Source of the DNA: Earliella scabrosa
Lineage: Eukaryota; Basidiomycota; Agaricomycetes; Polyporales; Polyporaceae
Length of the DNA stretch: 64,000 nucleotides
NCBI GenBank assembly: GCA_022605405.1
Contig: JABYQQ010000001.1
Coordinates: 1,488,001 to 1,552,000, forward strand
Direction: 5' to 3'
Position numbers and translations under genes: made by a program. A model generated the notes under the pieces. The model was not told the DNA's origin, searched no databases, and saw only the letters and a program-made list of their open reading frames with translations. Position 1 is the stretch's first letter. Each line of letters opens with the position of its first letter. This document shows positions 35,513-48,168 of this stretch, piece after piece.

Positions 35513-35982
35513 GAGCGCGAACGTGCCCCGCGAAAGCTAAGGTTACGTCAGCCAGCGGTGGAGGGGACGAGCTGGCAGGGGTGCGGAACCCCTGGCTATA
35601 TACTACTGCTACACAAAGGAGCTGGCGCGCTTGACTGCACAAAGGCAGGAGTGGCGTGCGAGTCACGCTGCATAGACCACGGTCAAAAAAGTTGATCGAA
35701 ACATCACTCCGTCCAGTCCTTCATCCTCTCCTCTATCAGACCCATGGGCAGCTATGGACTCGCTTGTGAACCCGGCGTGAACAACCGCCGGCTTCCCCTG
35801 GACGACTCACTGGCAGCGTCTTACTCCTCCGCGTGCCTAATGGCGTGAAGGACGGACCACCACAAGCCTGAGGCAGAACATGGCCCAGGCTGGTGGACAA
35901 CTCTAGAGGTGTCATGATCAAGATCGTAAGTTACTAAGCCTCCTGTGTACCGCGGTTGCGGACGGCGTATTCGCCGTCATGC
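35513..35982. other. Short convergent intergenic region
   Basis: 3' flank of the plus-strand transporter and of the minus-strand gene that follows. Nothing recognised. Confidence 0.4.
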
Positions 35983-37868
35983 TCATTGAGATGTTTCTCT
36001 GAGGCGTCCGGTGGGTGCGGCCGAGAAATTCGACGGAGGGGGCGTACGTAGTATGAACCTGGCCTGATCTGGAGCTTCGAGAACGGGTGTAGATTCGGTG
36101 TAGATACACTGACTGCTAGCGCTAAGCAATGACGCACACCTCCGCCGCTTTACTGCATCCTCCGCCTTTGAAAAGGTCGAACAACGCAGAAGGCCGCCTG
36201 AAGTTAGAGTCGAAGAATGAAGAGGGGGCGGGACCACGTGAAAGTCGATGTCCTGAAGAGGGATGGTGAGAAGATACAAACAAAAGCGGGAAATTTGCGT
36301 AATACGAGAGTAATCATCGACATAGATATCCTTGTCTTCATCGTATGACATCTCCTTGGGCAAGGTGTTGTCATCACCAGCTGCGTTATAGATGAGCTCT
36401 CTTCGACTCGACGTATAATCAGCGAGTGCTCACCGCGAGAATCATCTTGGTGTTGTCCACAGACATACGAAATTGGGCCTACGTTAGTCTGTTGAATTTG
36501 TATCCTCGGACGGACCGCATCCAGGGCTCGAGTTGGATCTCGGAGTATTCCACTGACCTACGTCAATGACTATCAAAGGGCTTTACTAGCTAATCCACGT
36601 AATACTTACAGTGAATAAGGACACAAGGTCCTCGTATGATGCAGACGCAAATTCAGATGACAGGTCGCCCTCCTGCAAGCATTGTCACATCTGCGACATA
36701 AGCACTAGTAGAGCGCAGCAGTGGCAAAGATGGGCGACCTTTAGGATGTAGCCCAATAGTTGGTTGACGGGGTCGTAGTACTGTGACCCATGTGTCAGAC
36801 AGCAAATCAGTCAGCCATTGTGATAGTAGTGGTTGACCAACCTGCGTGAATTGGTCGATTGATTCATCGGAGGACACCGAGTTCCTGTCGTCCGAACCAT
36901 CATCACTGTCGCTAGTGTCCTCTGGGAGCCGATGTCGGCCAGCTGCAGCTCTGATAATCTTTGGGGTCCGCAAAATTCGACGCTTCGACTTGTAGTAGTT
37001 GAGGAAGATGCATTGATCGTACTTCTCCTCAAGTTCGCCGGTTGTCCGGTATTGCTGCAGGCGGTCATATGGTCCAGCTTGTGTGAAGACGAGCCCCGTT
37101 GAATCTTTGGTTCGAGACACCCGGAGTTCGCTGGACGCAAATGGGAAGGAGCCGGCCCGAATCGTGAGCTCACCGCTAGCGTTGGTGTCGTGGAATGCGG
37201 CCATCGTCCATACTGGGGTCTTGAAAAAGCCTGACACAAACATGATATCGTTGTCCTCGAGACCGATACCGAGGTAAGTGTTGGCGTATTCACACCAGCT
37301 ACCGATATGCTCGCTGATGTATTGGCGGATGTGAAGGTCACAGGAGAGGGATGTCTTGTGCCCAGGTCGGTCCAGCAACAAGAGGGCGCCAGATTCTCGG
37401 GTGGACTTGAAATTCAGCCCTAGGGACCCCGACGCAGCCGCCGGCGTATCCAACCTGGGTAATAAAGTAGGTCAGGTCAGATACCGGATATATAGCGATA
37501 GCTGACACACACCCCGCAGATGCACTCGCTGAGACGGAAGTGGAACGCAGGCTTCCGCAATGGAGCTCACGTTGTATGAGACGTTTGGAGGCGTGCACAA
37601 TTGTTTCCCGTGGAGGTACGAACTCCACAAAGTTGGGTGGATAGACTTCCGGTACATTGGTCGTTTCTTCGCTCGACTCTGCAGTGACAGCGTCACCAGG
37701 AGCCCTCGTACTTGGCATGGTGTTGAAGAGAATGTGAAATTGTCCGTCGCGCAGATATCCGACGTCTCCTAGACGGATCTCCCTCGGACATGGCTCTGGA
37801 CACCACATGGGATATCCGTAGCCTAACGAGAAAAGCTCGCGAGCGTAGATGCCCGCAGCGGTACTCAT
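35983..37868 (-). CDS. Unrecognised multi-exon gene, Agaricomycete-type
   Basis: The ATG at 37868 begins 'MSTAAGIYARELFSLGYGYP' and 'GDVGYLRDGQFHILFNTM'. This N-terminal pattern recurs in uncharacterised mushroom proteins, where 'GDVG' and 'F..LFN' are conserved. An intron near 37510-37440 is followed by 'STRESGALLLLDRPGHKTSL', 'ISEHIGSWCEYANTYLGIGL', 'VSGFFKTPVWTMAAF' and an acidic Ser/Asp run (about 36910-36860). Small exons then give 'YYDPVNQLLGYILK' (about 36780), 'EGDLSSEFASASYEDLVSL' (about 36660) and 'AQFRMSVDNTKMILA' (about 36480-36440). They are followed by 'LPKEMSYDEDKDIYVDDYS' (about 36365). The 3' end is uncertain, and 35983 is the first stop in the last open frame. The blocks resemble the family whose members end in 'HPSN.IN..LL' and 'H.DEW', but neither end motif is clear here. 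Function is unknown. Confidence 0.6.
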
Positions 37869-40184
37869 ACTGGTGTGCTGTTATTTGAGGGACTGAGTCG
37901 GGGGCGCGGTTGAAGGATACTGCTCACCTACTCGTCCGGATAACTTGACTCGGCGGGACTTGGAGAAGACGGTACCTCAGGCTTATATACGACCCCACTG
38001 ACAATGTGACACCTCCCATTTGCATAGCTTCAGTCAGGTGTGGCCATCTGATGACAGCGTTTCGTCACTGATGAACCGTCATTGATATCACCAGCGCCGC
38101 GTTATTTGACTTCTTTGCCCCGGTTGTGTCGAAGCAGCGTGTTCGCACGGCGTCAGAACAGCCTTTGTCCACCACCACGACATTTTGCTCCCGTTCATCA
38201 TCCTTTGCGGTTCATCATCCTTTGCGGCTACTACCGAATACGCCTGAGCTGGACGTGATACGACTACGATGCACAGGATGTATAGGTTCGCTCACCACGA
38301 GGATGCTCATCTTCGTTTTTTCCTTCACAGTAATTAACCCTGCTTCGAATACATGTGAACCTGTACTCCCAGTACCGGACCCGCGGCGTAAGTCAGAGCG
38401 GGCGCTGAAACGTACACTAGTCATGGCGTGGCGAAAATCCTCGCATCCAGAGGACGGCGTTGTTAACGTTGAGGAGCCAGGCGCATGCGCCTAGGCATCT
38501 GTGGGAGGCACGTCCAAAATGTGGGGTGGGTCTCGAGGAAGTCAAGAATGAGGGGGAAGGGATACAACTCGCCCAGCTAGTCGTCCCAGGTGAGTGAGTA
38601 TGGAGTGCGTGGGCGGAGCGCGCACCTGTCGAAGACATGGCGCCGTGTTTGCAGTTCGGGTCGGTCGCACATGCAGTGCGTGGGTTGTTCAGGAAAGAAC
38701 CGGAGGTATGCCCCGGTTGGTGCGTGGTCCGTGAGGGACGCGTGAGGCCCTGAGGCAGCGAATCATGGGCGCGTACAGGGACTTTGACGAGCTGTAGTGT
38801 TGAATGTTAGCAGGGTATTTGCCGATGGCCATAGTTTGCGTGCTACAGTCCCTAGTACAGGTTTTGGACCTGGTAGTAAAACCGATTTTTATGGGTAGTA
38901 CATGGGTACCCTGGACCGCCTCGTCAGATCAAGTTCTCGCCGCAAAGATAGTCCTACCGGTGTACCGTCTGGTGGACCAACGTGAAAGTGTCCGAGTAAT
39001 CGACATAACCCTAGTACCTCATCCAGGCTGTTGTGCTTCTTCGCCGCCCGGCAACGTCACCGGAAGACCGGCAGACCAGATTCGCCGCCTGTGCTGGCCG
39101 AGGGCCGCCCTGCATCTTCATTGCGTTTGACCACCTTCGCGCATGGCCTTCTCGTCCTGGTCCTCCGCGGAGACACGTCGCTGTCCAATCGTCCTTCGCC
39201 CAATTGTCTTCGAGTGCTTCGGTGAATCCCAGGAGGACGGTTATAGTTGCACCGGCGCGGGCACAAGCCCGACCTGTCCGAGCAGTCAGTAAGAGCGCCG
39301 TAGCCTAGGATCACCGACGACATGTCATAGAAGCACAGCACGACCGCACAATCCACTGATGGTCGTTTATTGAGTAACGACGGATGAGTACCGACACATG
39401 CTGTGCACGGGAGTATCAATGCAGAGGTGACGAATGGGGGAGGAGACAAGAAATACAAGCGTCACCAACGTCGTGGCGCGCGATACATAGCGGGGAACGC
39501 ATATACCATAACATAAAAACAGCGCGGAACTCTCTGGGGTCTGGAGTGCGTTGGTATTTGAGTGAGGTGATGGCGAGAGAGAACGAGAGAGAGAGGAGAC
39601 GGAAATCGATACAGTACAAACAACATGTGATGATGGATGGAAGACAACGAGGCTGACAACAGACGGATGATCGGAACATGGGTACATACAGTACAGAACC
39701 CTGCGACAAAACCTCTCCTCCGGCGGGGGCAAGAAGCGAACGGTCAACGAGAGCGAAGGAGCGAACGAACTGCGGGTGCGGCTGATATAGATAGCGTACA
39801 ATACGATACGGAGGCGGACGAGTCACCGTGATGAGGATGAGGGTGACAATTGGAATGAGGACGGGGGGGGAGATAGGGAGAAGGGGAGAGGGGGAGAGGG
39901 CGGGGTACGGAGCGTGCAAGCAGTCAGAACGAAGGAGCGGATGTGCGAGCCAAGGGCTGCTCGAAAGCGCATCTGCGCAACAAGAAAGCAAGCGAGTGGG
40001 TCAGGCTTCACCGAGCCAGGGAGCAAATAGCGAACGAGCGACAGCAGTCACAGTCACAGTCACAGTCACAGTCAGGAGGAGATGTTGAGAGGCGAGTCGA
40101 GGGTATGTCGAGGCGCGAGTCGAGGAAAAATCGGAGGTCGAGCTTCGAGGGTGCACGGTCAACGGTCCACGGTCCACAGCGCGC
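37869..40184. other. Gene-poor interval including the likely 3' region of the ankyrin gene
   Basis: From 37869 to about 39300 no coherent gene was seen. A 17-base tandem duplication (TTCATCATCCTTTGCGG) occurs near 38190-38230. From about 39400 to 40184 the minus strand is pyrimidine-rich and probably carries the 3' UTR of the ankyrin-repeat gene. Frames there (up to about 190 codons) have low-complexity composition only. Confidence 0.45.
40045..40074. repeat. CAGTCA hexanucleotide microsatellite
   Basis: Five perfect CAGTCA units lie about 110 bases past the ankyrin gene's stop codon. Confidence 0.9.
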
Positions 40185-41761
40185 TCACGACTTGCCCGTC
40201 AACGTCTGCACAAGCCCGCGGAACCCGCTCCCAAACCGATGCCGCCCGCCGCTCCCGCCGCCGCTCCCGCCGCCACTCCCGCCACTCCCCCCACCGCCAT
40301 TCCGCGCATGCCCAAACGGCGAGTGCGCGCGCGGCCCCGCCTCGGCCCCGTGCGCCACGATCCCCATCTTCATCAGCTTCTGCGCCCGCGCGCGCTCCCG
40401 CTCCTGCTCGCTGCTGATGCTCCGCGGCGCGAGCATGTCCGGCGACGCGTGCCGCGGCGGCGCCGTCGACACGCGCGAGAGCGGCACGCCGAACGAGCCT
40501 GTCGCGGAGGGCGGGGACAGACGCGTCATGTCGATCGAGATGGACACGGCGTCGAGGTCGGGGGTCCGGGAGCGGACGATGCGGGGAGGGATGGCGGACA
40601 TGGACGGGGAGGAGACGAGCGGGTGTGTGCGCGCGGCTGGGGGACGGAGGAACGTGTTCTTGTCTGGGCTGGGGGAGGGCCGGGGGTTCGCGATCGCGCT
40701 CCCGGAGAGCGAGTGCTGGTGTCCGGGCGACACCTGCTTCAGTCCCGGCGAGGAGAGGAAGCTGCCAGAATGGTCCGAGCTCTCGCCTGCGCACCAACGT
40801 CGTTCAGTCACACGCGCAACACAAACACGAATGCGAACCAGGAAGGCCGACTCACCGTCTGCAGTATGCGGCCGCTTCGGCTTCGACCTCCGCGGCGCAG
40901 GAGCGAGCACCGACGCACCGCCGCCCGCTTGCCGCTCTTCCACAGTGAAAGCCCTCACACCGCTCTCCGACCTCCTCGGCCGGAGCCGACTCTGGCTCTG
41001 GCTTTGGCTTTGGCTCGGCGTCGGTGGGCCTCCCCTCATCGACATCCCCTCCCTCTCCTTCTCGCGCTCCTCCTTCTCCTTGAACCGTCGTTCGATCGCC
41101 AGACTCTCCCCATACGCAGCCAGCTTTGCGCTCAGCGGCGTCCGTCCGCTCCCCGTCCCACTCGCACCACCACCGACACCCCCACCGAGACCCGCACTCC
41201 CCAGCGGACCACCATTACTCGCACTCCCCCCAGCACCCACACCCGAGCCCGATGCCGACCCCGAGCCTAGCGCGCCCGCTCCGGGTGTAGCCCCATCGCC
41301 AGCGCTCCCAACAAAGAGCCCAAGCCCGAGCCCGGGCAGCTCAATGTCGACGTCCTCCATGTCCAGAATACTCTTCTGCGCGCGCTGCACGAGCGCCTCC
41401 GCCTGTGCGTGCGACGAGATCGCGCGGATGTCGATGTCCAGCGGCGCCGCGCGCGCCCTGGGCGACATCGTCCGCGCGCGCGCCTCCTGCGGCGAGAAGT
41501 AGCTCGTCGACGAGTCCGCGCGCGCCCTTAGCCGCTCCCGTTCCTTGTACTTCTCCTTCTCCTTGTCCGACTCCGCGTCGGCGTCCGCGTCGGACGGAAG
41601 CTCGAGCTCCAGCGCGTCCGGCGAGCGCACCTGCATCAAGCCCAGCGCAGGCCCAGGACCCGGCGTCTGCGGCATGCTCGCCTCCGTGCTCGTGCTCATG
41701 CTCCCAAAGCTGTCCCCGCGCCCCCGATTGTCGATCCCGTGGATCCCCAGCAAGTTCCCCC

Positions 41762-41795
<34 letters not shown>

Positions 41796-44136
41796 AGATT
41801 GAGACGGGGCCTCGGGCGGGAGGGGCTGGATTGGGGGGCGGTTGATGCTGAACGGGCAGTCGAACCCCGGCGCCTGGGAGTGTGAGTGGGATCCACCGGT
41901 GCCGGAGGGAGGCTCGATGGGCGACGGCAGGGGCGAGCCCCCCGTCGACGACTCGCGGGAGAGCTGCGAGCCAACGGACGGACGCCGGTGCAAGCGTTCC
42001 GCCGACTTGAGCTCGCCCAGACGCGATTTGCCTTCCACCGCGCCCGCAAGTCTGAGCCCGAGCCCGATACGGGGGGAGATGACCTCCCCATAACTCTCCT
42101 CCTCCTCCTCGTTCTCGTCGTCTTCGTCCTCGTCGACTTCAACCGTAGTAGGTTGCTGCTGGGTCAACGCGCGCCACGGGGACCGCGGGCTCCCGCTCCC
42201 CGCCTGGCCCTCCCGTTCCCCGCGCAGAGAGCTGACGCTCCCGCACGGCTTGAGGTCCAAATTGAGCCCGGAGCGCTGCCTCGAGAGGGGCGGCGACGCG
42301 GTCGAGCTCGCGTCGAACCTCAGCGAGCGCGCCGAGCCGTCCTGCCCCTGCACCTGCGGCTGGGACTGAGACTGATATTGGGACTGCCCCGAGGACGCAG
42401 AGCGGCCGTGCGGGCGCAGTATGCCAGGGCGCACCGGCGGACTCCTGTGCGCCTGCAACTGCGGCGGCAGGGTGTGCGGGGAGGAAGAGAGGTGGAGGGC
42501 CTGTGCCTTAGTAATAGACGATGATAATGATGATGCACTGTCCGCGGCGGGAGCGGGAATAGCGGGAGTAGCGGGAGTCGCGCTCGATCCCGACCCGGAC
42601 CGGTTGCGCATGCGCTCGACCGACAGCTTCCGATGGAGCTCAACCGCGAGCGGGGGAAACGGCGCCGCGTCCACGTCCCCAGCGTTGGACGGGCCCTCGC
42701 TCCCCAGCCTGCTCCGGCTGCTCGGGACGGTCGCCAGCGCCGGGGGCTGGGAGGATCCGCCGGGGGCGGACGACAGGGGACCGGACTCGGACGCGCGCGT
42801 CCTCAGCGGTGAGTGCGCAGACGAGCCTCTGCTGCGCTCCCTTTCCCGCTCGCGTTCAGGGGCGGGCGATGCAGAGGCGGACGCAGATGTCGCGAGCGAG
42901 CTCGAGGACGCGTAGCCCGAGAAGGACTCCCTGCTCTCAGGGGTCGTGGGAGCGCCGGGGGTCGACGTCGCGGATTCGCCCGCGGTCTTCTTGAACATGT
43001 TCAGGAGCGAGATTTTGCCCCGTATTCGCCCTGGGGTGCACGAGGACGAGGCGGATGCGGCGGTCGCAGAGCCCTCGGCGTCCGTCCCGGCAGACCGGGG
43101 CCTGCGCGATGACGAAAACGAGGGGCGCCCTGTCGACTTGCTGTGATGGTGGTGATGGCTTTGGTAGCTCGCGCTGTGGCTCTGCGAGTGGCTGCTTCCG
43201 TTTGGCAAACACTCGAAAATGTGCGGGAGCGACGGTCTGCGCGGGGGGAACTCTTCCGCGGTGGACGAGTCGGGCGAGAACTCGACGGACGTAGAGCTGG
43301 CGATGGGAGGGGGCGACGTCGTGTATGACGCATCGGGCTGTATTCGCCCCGAGGAGGGGGGCGTGGGGAGCGTGGGCCTGAGCATGTTCAGCGCGTTGTC
43401 GATCGAACGCTTGACCTTGACCCGCTTCTCGAACGACCTGCCCTCGAAGCTGTCTGCCCGTGACGCCGTCTCGGCGTCTGGTGGAGAGGTCTTGAGAGTC
43501 TCGCGCTCGCAGAGGTCCTTGTCCCGCTCGCGGGGCCAGTTGGACAGTATCTCGGCGCACCTCGTCCATCCCTTCTGCCGCGCGAGCATTTCTGGTGTGA
43601 CGCCGTGCTTGTCGGCGCGGCCGGGTTGGGCCCCGTGTTTAATGAGAAGTCTGATGATGTTCTCGTGCCCGTTCGCGGCAGCAAAGTGCAAGGGGGTTGC
43701 ACCAGAGGAACCCACTATTGGTGCGGACGTGTCCCTGTGTCTGTCGCTCGAGTATTTGCGAGGAAGTCTGCAGAGGACGAGGATCCATACGGGTGATAAA
43801 TGGGTGCGGAAAGTAGGACGTACCTCGGGGCATTGACGTCCGCACCTCGCTCAATGAGCAGCTTCACTATGAGGTCATTTCCTCCAGAACTAGCGACATG
43901 AAGCGGGAGAACGCCGTCAAGGACCGAGTTTACGGGTTGGCCGTGATCGAGAGCATAGGTGACGAGTCCAAGGTTGCCAGAAGAGGCAGCAGAATGGAGG
44001 CCAAGATTGGGGACTGCAAAAACGTTAAAATGGAGGACGTAGGGGATGATAAAGCAAGCATACAGTCTAGAGTGACGTTGTACTTGGCCTCTGTGCGCTG
44101 AGTTCGGGAGGGATGAGTTCGGGACACACCAGGCAT
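40185..44136 (-). CDS. Ankyrin-repeat protein with long disordered tail
   Basis: Four exons fit in phase: 44136-44130 (only 'ATGCCTG'), 44013-43824, 43767-40856 and 40786-40185, giving 1236 residues. The last intron (40855-40787, 69 bases) is in frame and without stop, so a continuous frame reads through it. The N-terminus 'MPVPNLGLHSAASSGNLG' starts three to four ankyrin repeats: 'LDHGQPVNSVLDGVLPLHVA', 'IVKLLIERGADVNAPR' and 'SSGATPLHFAAANGHENIIR'. They end with 'HGVTPEMLARQKGWTRCAEI'. The remaining ~1050 residues are Ser/Pro-rich and disordered, with serine runs, an acidic patch, 12 consecutive Gln (about 41795-41763), Gly/Ser repeats (about 40300-40230) and a C-terminal 'GLVQTLTGKS'. This arrangement of terminal ankyrin repeats plus a phosphorylatable tail suits a scaffold or signalling adaptor. 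No enzymatic domain was seen. Confidence 0.88.
41763..41795. repeat. CTG/CAG trinucleotide run encoding polyglutamine
   Basis: Eleven uninterrupted CTG units on the plus strand (CAG on the coding strand) give the poly-Gln tract of the ankyrin protein. Pure CAG runs are length-unstable. Confidence 0.95.
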
Positions 44137-47100
44137 GGAGAGGGCGGGATGATGTGAAGAGAAAGGCAGGATGTCGGCGGAGAGCGAGAGAGGGTCAGAG
44201 AGGATATGGCCGTTGGGCAGATATAGATTGGCGAGGATCTGTGAGCGAGAAATGAGATCTGGCGCTACCGCCGATTTCTTGCGCCGGTCAAGGGTCGCGT
44301 TTGAGTACCCGAAGACTGGAAGAGGGCTAGAGCATAGGCACCGGTCGCGCTAAGGACGGGCGACGGGCGACGGGGAGGGGGTCGTGGTCGGAGAGGCGGT
44401 GGGACGAGGATGGAGGAGAGGAAGAGAGAGGAGGAGGAGCGGGAGAAGAGGGCGGTCGAGGTGCCGGTGGGGAGACGCCGGAGGAGAGCGGAAGCGCCGA
44501 AGAAGGCCCTGGATGAGAACGCGCTTGGTTTGTTTGCTGGCATTTGCCATAGCGGGACTCGGATATGTGGCCAATGTGACCGTCGCCTGCCCTCAATCTC
44601 CTCCCGGTTCGCTGCAAGGCCGTGGTTTATTGTGTTCGTCGTATGACAGCACGTCGATATATCATTCCTTCCGTGCACACGCTCCCCTCCTGCCTCCTCT
44701 GTCTTGCATGCATCCCTCGAGCAGGCTCCCTCGCCCCGTCCTCCGCACTGGCATGCTTGGCCACCTGCGCCAACGCAAGGAGCTGGTCTGATCTGCACCA
44801 CCCACTGCGACCTCGCGCGCTGTCGAGATGGCGACCTTGTGGAGCGTTCTTCTCACTTTCTGCAGCATGCGAACATGTCTTCGTGGGCTGATCATCAAGC
44901 GAACTGCCTGTGTCCCCGTTGGCTGTGTCTCTCCTCGACGGCGCATAGCTCTCCGACCTTCTTCTTGTTCTTCCCACATGTCCCCCGGAGACTCGTCCTC
45001 CGGCACACTCTAGCCATCTCCGCGTCTCGCCCACCGTCCCGTCCAGCCTTTCGGCGTTCCTCCCCCCTCCTCCCCCTCCCCGGTCCGGACGGGCTCGGAC
45101 CCGCCTCGTGGTCACCTTGAGGCGTGCAAGCATATGCTGCCCTCCACTGAGCACCATATACATATCGGCCGAGCGAGGGACTCTAAGCATATATCGCACG
45201 CCTCCCCGAGTTTTTCGACCCTCCGTGCGCAAATCGGGCATAGCCTAAGCTCCGACTCGGGCGGAGGGTGCAATAGACTCGCCCCGTATGGAGGCCCATC
45301 AGCTTATCGCCTTCGGCCATCCTTCTTTCTCCCATCTCGTGCCACCGTTCTCTCTTAGCCCCTCTTCCCCGTCGTCGATGAACCCTGCGAAGGCCCTGGG
45401 CTGCACCTCTCGCAGCCTCTCGCAGCCCGCCATCTGTCCTCGCCCGTCCCATCTCGGCTGGGAAGCTGCGATGGCCTGTCCCAATGATCAGATGCTGATA
45501 TGTTTGATGCGTCTACATATAAAGTTCAACTTTGACTGCGAATGCGCACCCGTGGGATCTCTTGGTACGTTCCTGCCTTCTTTTGTTTCTAATTCTATCC
45601 AGATATCAGCCTTCTTTTTGCGTTCTGATCGTGGGATCGTGCCCACAGCCATTACGAGAGTATTTATCGAACACTCGACGCAAACCGAAGCCAACTCGAA
45701 GCCAACGGCCCAAGACGGCCAGGTTGGTCGCCGTTATCGCGTTCTGTCCAGCGCGTCTCCCGGACTTCTCTTGAGAACTACTTACATCCGCGCTAGACAA
45801 GTATACTTAGCTGCTTATGCAGCGCAAAAATTCGGGGTCATGACAACAGCCCTCCCGTCTCAGCCTCATAAACGTTCCCGTCAACGTGATGATCCGCTTA
45901 CACCATCCGTGGCGCAACATCCCGTTCAACTCCACCGACCGTATCACTTGACGCACAGTTTGTCCTCGTTCGTAACAATTCGTGTACAGCCGCCCGTCAG
46001 TCGTCCACCTCAACGTTGAACGCTCAACGCCAACACACAGCGGCGATCTTGCACTGGACACTGCTCCCAACACATAAGTCCAGATCATGATCATGTACGC
46101 ATAGCAACATCACGCCCGCTGCCTTCAACTTCCTCCTCAGATTTCCGATTCAGGCACGAAGCAATGCGTGACGCATCGCCACCCCGAACGATGCACACTG
46201 CAGCGCAGCTACGGTCAGTCACGCAGCCCTGCGGACGAACCCTCACATGTCCATGCCGCAGTTCAACGTTCAACGCTCTACTTACCAGTCACTGCCGAAG
46301 CACAACTATCCGTGATCAGTACACGACTTGCACTGCGCCCTCCCGTGACATGTTCTCGTTCGCGCACCGCTGTGCGTACCCTCGCTTTTCAAGCTCGAAG
46401 TTCCAAGCATCGCTCACCAACCTCACTGCTCCAGACTCTTCCCATTCCGGCGATCTCCAGGGCCGCGGCACCCCCAGCAACCCGCGCAGCCCCCGCGCCT
46501 GTGCCCGCACTGCGCTTGGTCCACCGCGAGCTCGACCTAGTCTCTCTCGTCTCGAAATTCAAACATGGAGTTCCAGACACACACATATCAGTGCCCTAGC
46601 GCGCGGCTCCTCGACTTCTGTCATACGAATAATCAAATATGACGTGCATGCGCGCTGTGCGAGTACTACTTACTCCACGCAGACATGACAATGCGCATCC
46701 AGGCACGTCTCTCTATTCTTATCACCATCTGTATTCATACTTGATATATCTTCCATGGCAACACCCTCGCGCATACCCAGGCCACAACCCTCTCCCTCGA
46801 GAGTCTCGACGTCCCCATCGTCCAACTCTCCCCACTCGCCCGCTCGCCGTTCGCCGCCCGCCCGCCACCACCACCATCAGACCAACGAATGAATGACGAT
46901 CGCCATCGCCATGGACAATCGAAGCCCGAAGCCCCAGCGTCCTTCGTACGGCCAGTCGAGCTCGGGCTGCCCGAACAGCCCGCGTCGCCCATCGCCCGTC
47001 CTGCCCACTCACTACCAGAAGAGAGAAGGTTTCCTTCTCCGTTCGGTTTCGGATACGTGCAACACCTCCCTCTTAGCCCCGCTCGTCGTTCGCCGCTCGC

Positions 47101-48168
47101 CGCTCGGCCGAGACCCGAGCTGCGTCCGCCACCATCAGCGCGCTCGCGAACCCGAGAACTCGAGAACTCGAGAAGCGAGGACTCGAGCGCACGAGCGCAC
47201 GAGCGTACGAGAGAGACGAGGGGGACGAGTACGAAATCCGAGCTTGGACCCTGTGGCGAGACAAGCATTGGCATCGCATCCCCGCATCCCTCGTAGGCCT
47301 GACATGGACATCCGCCCGCACCGAGTCTGCTACTACGCGAGGGCGGCGATAGCGAGCGATTACTGCTGTGGCGAGACAAGCATACGCATCGCCTCCGCGC
47401 GACCTCGTAGGCTCGACGTGGACATCCGCCCGCACCCAGTCTGCTACTACGCGAGGGCGGCGATAGCGAGCAATTACTTGCAGGGTGGCACAGGTGCGAG
47501 TTATGTCTGTCTGACACAGCCGTATCGGGCGATCTGACGTTTACCCTCTGAATTCGGACCCAGGACTGCTGCACGTCGCTCGTTCTTCTTCTTCCCCGCC
47601 ACGCCTTTATGTACATGGATGGTACTTATGGGAAGCACTCGAGTAGGTCTGGTGAATGGCGGTCCAGGCTGTACGCTGCACGCCGGTGCCACGCGGTGTT
47701 CCCCTGGCGGAGCGGTCGCACGTTCAACCTTCCACCGTCCTTCCACACTCAACTCAAAGCTCAGATCTCAGACCTTAAGGCCTTAGGCGTCAAGGTGTAG
47801 GCATGCCGCGTGGAAGCCCATGGGCCATGGGAACGCCTCTCCCTCAAGTTTCAACTCGAAATGCGTCGTTCAGTCTGAACCCCGGGGTCCCGCCCTACAA
47901 GTTGAAGATACGATAGCGAACAATCTCTCCACACTGCACCTCCATATCCGCAGCTGTGTCCAGGGATCGCCGTGTGCAGGCCGTGAGGCTCGTATCTCTG
48001 ATATATTCAATGATACATTGCTCCCCCGCAGTGGCACTAGCTCGGGGGCCCGGGAAGCTATGTAGTAACGCTCGCCGCTCGTCGCGGGGCATTGTACTTG
48101 CTAAACGTGGCAATCGTCAACACAGCATGCCCGTCGCCCGGCCCATGCCCGAGCCAAGTTGCCACAAC
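44137..48168. other. 4 kb gene-poor interval
   Basis: Immediately upstream of the ankyrin start the sequence is purine-rich on the plus strand (likely promoter and leader). Frames up to 243 codons (45288-46019 plus) and about 290 codons (46735-47616 minus) exist. They are antisense to other open frames, low in complexity and without homology I can name. CGAG/CGAAC-rich simple sequence occurs at about 47150-47220. No gene is called. Confidence 0.5.
47251..47480. repeat. Tandem duplication, two ~115-base units
   Basis: Unit 1 starts at 47251 (CTGTGGCGAGACAAGCAT) and unit 2 at 47366 with the same start. Both contain GACATCCGCCCGCAC and CTACTACGCGAGGGCGGCGA. The units differ by scattered substitutions, so the duplication is not recent. 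Confidence 0.9.

Noticed and set aside
39943..41502. 519-codon plus-strand open frame
   Set aside because: It is antisense to the Ser/Pro-rich tail of the ankyrin gene. GC-rich, repeat-rich sequence leaves several frames open; no family features.
44265..44801. 178-codon minus-strand frame upstream of the ankyrin start
   Set aside because: Ser/Pro/Arg low complexity in a pyrimidine-rich leader; the family start 'MPVPNLGLHSAAS' fits the ATG at 44136 after splicing.
45288..46019. 243-codon plus-strand frame
   Set aside because: No motif, no hydrophobic pattern, and Ser/Pro/Arg-rich composition with no splice partners. It could be real but cannot be supported.
46735..47616. 293-codon minus-strand and 214-codon plus-strand frames over the same DNA
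   Set aside because: Both are open because of the tandem repeat and CG-rich composition; duplicated peptide blocks mirror the DNA repeat and nothing resembles a family.
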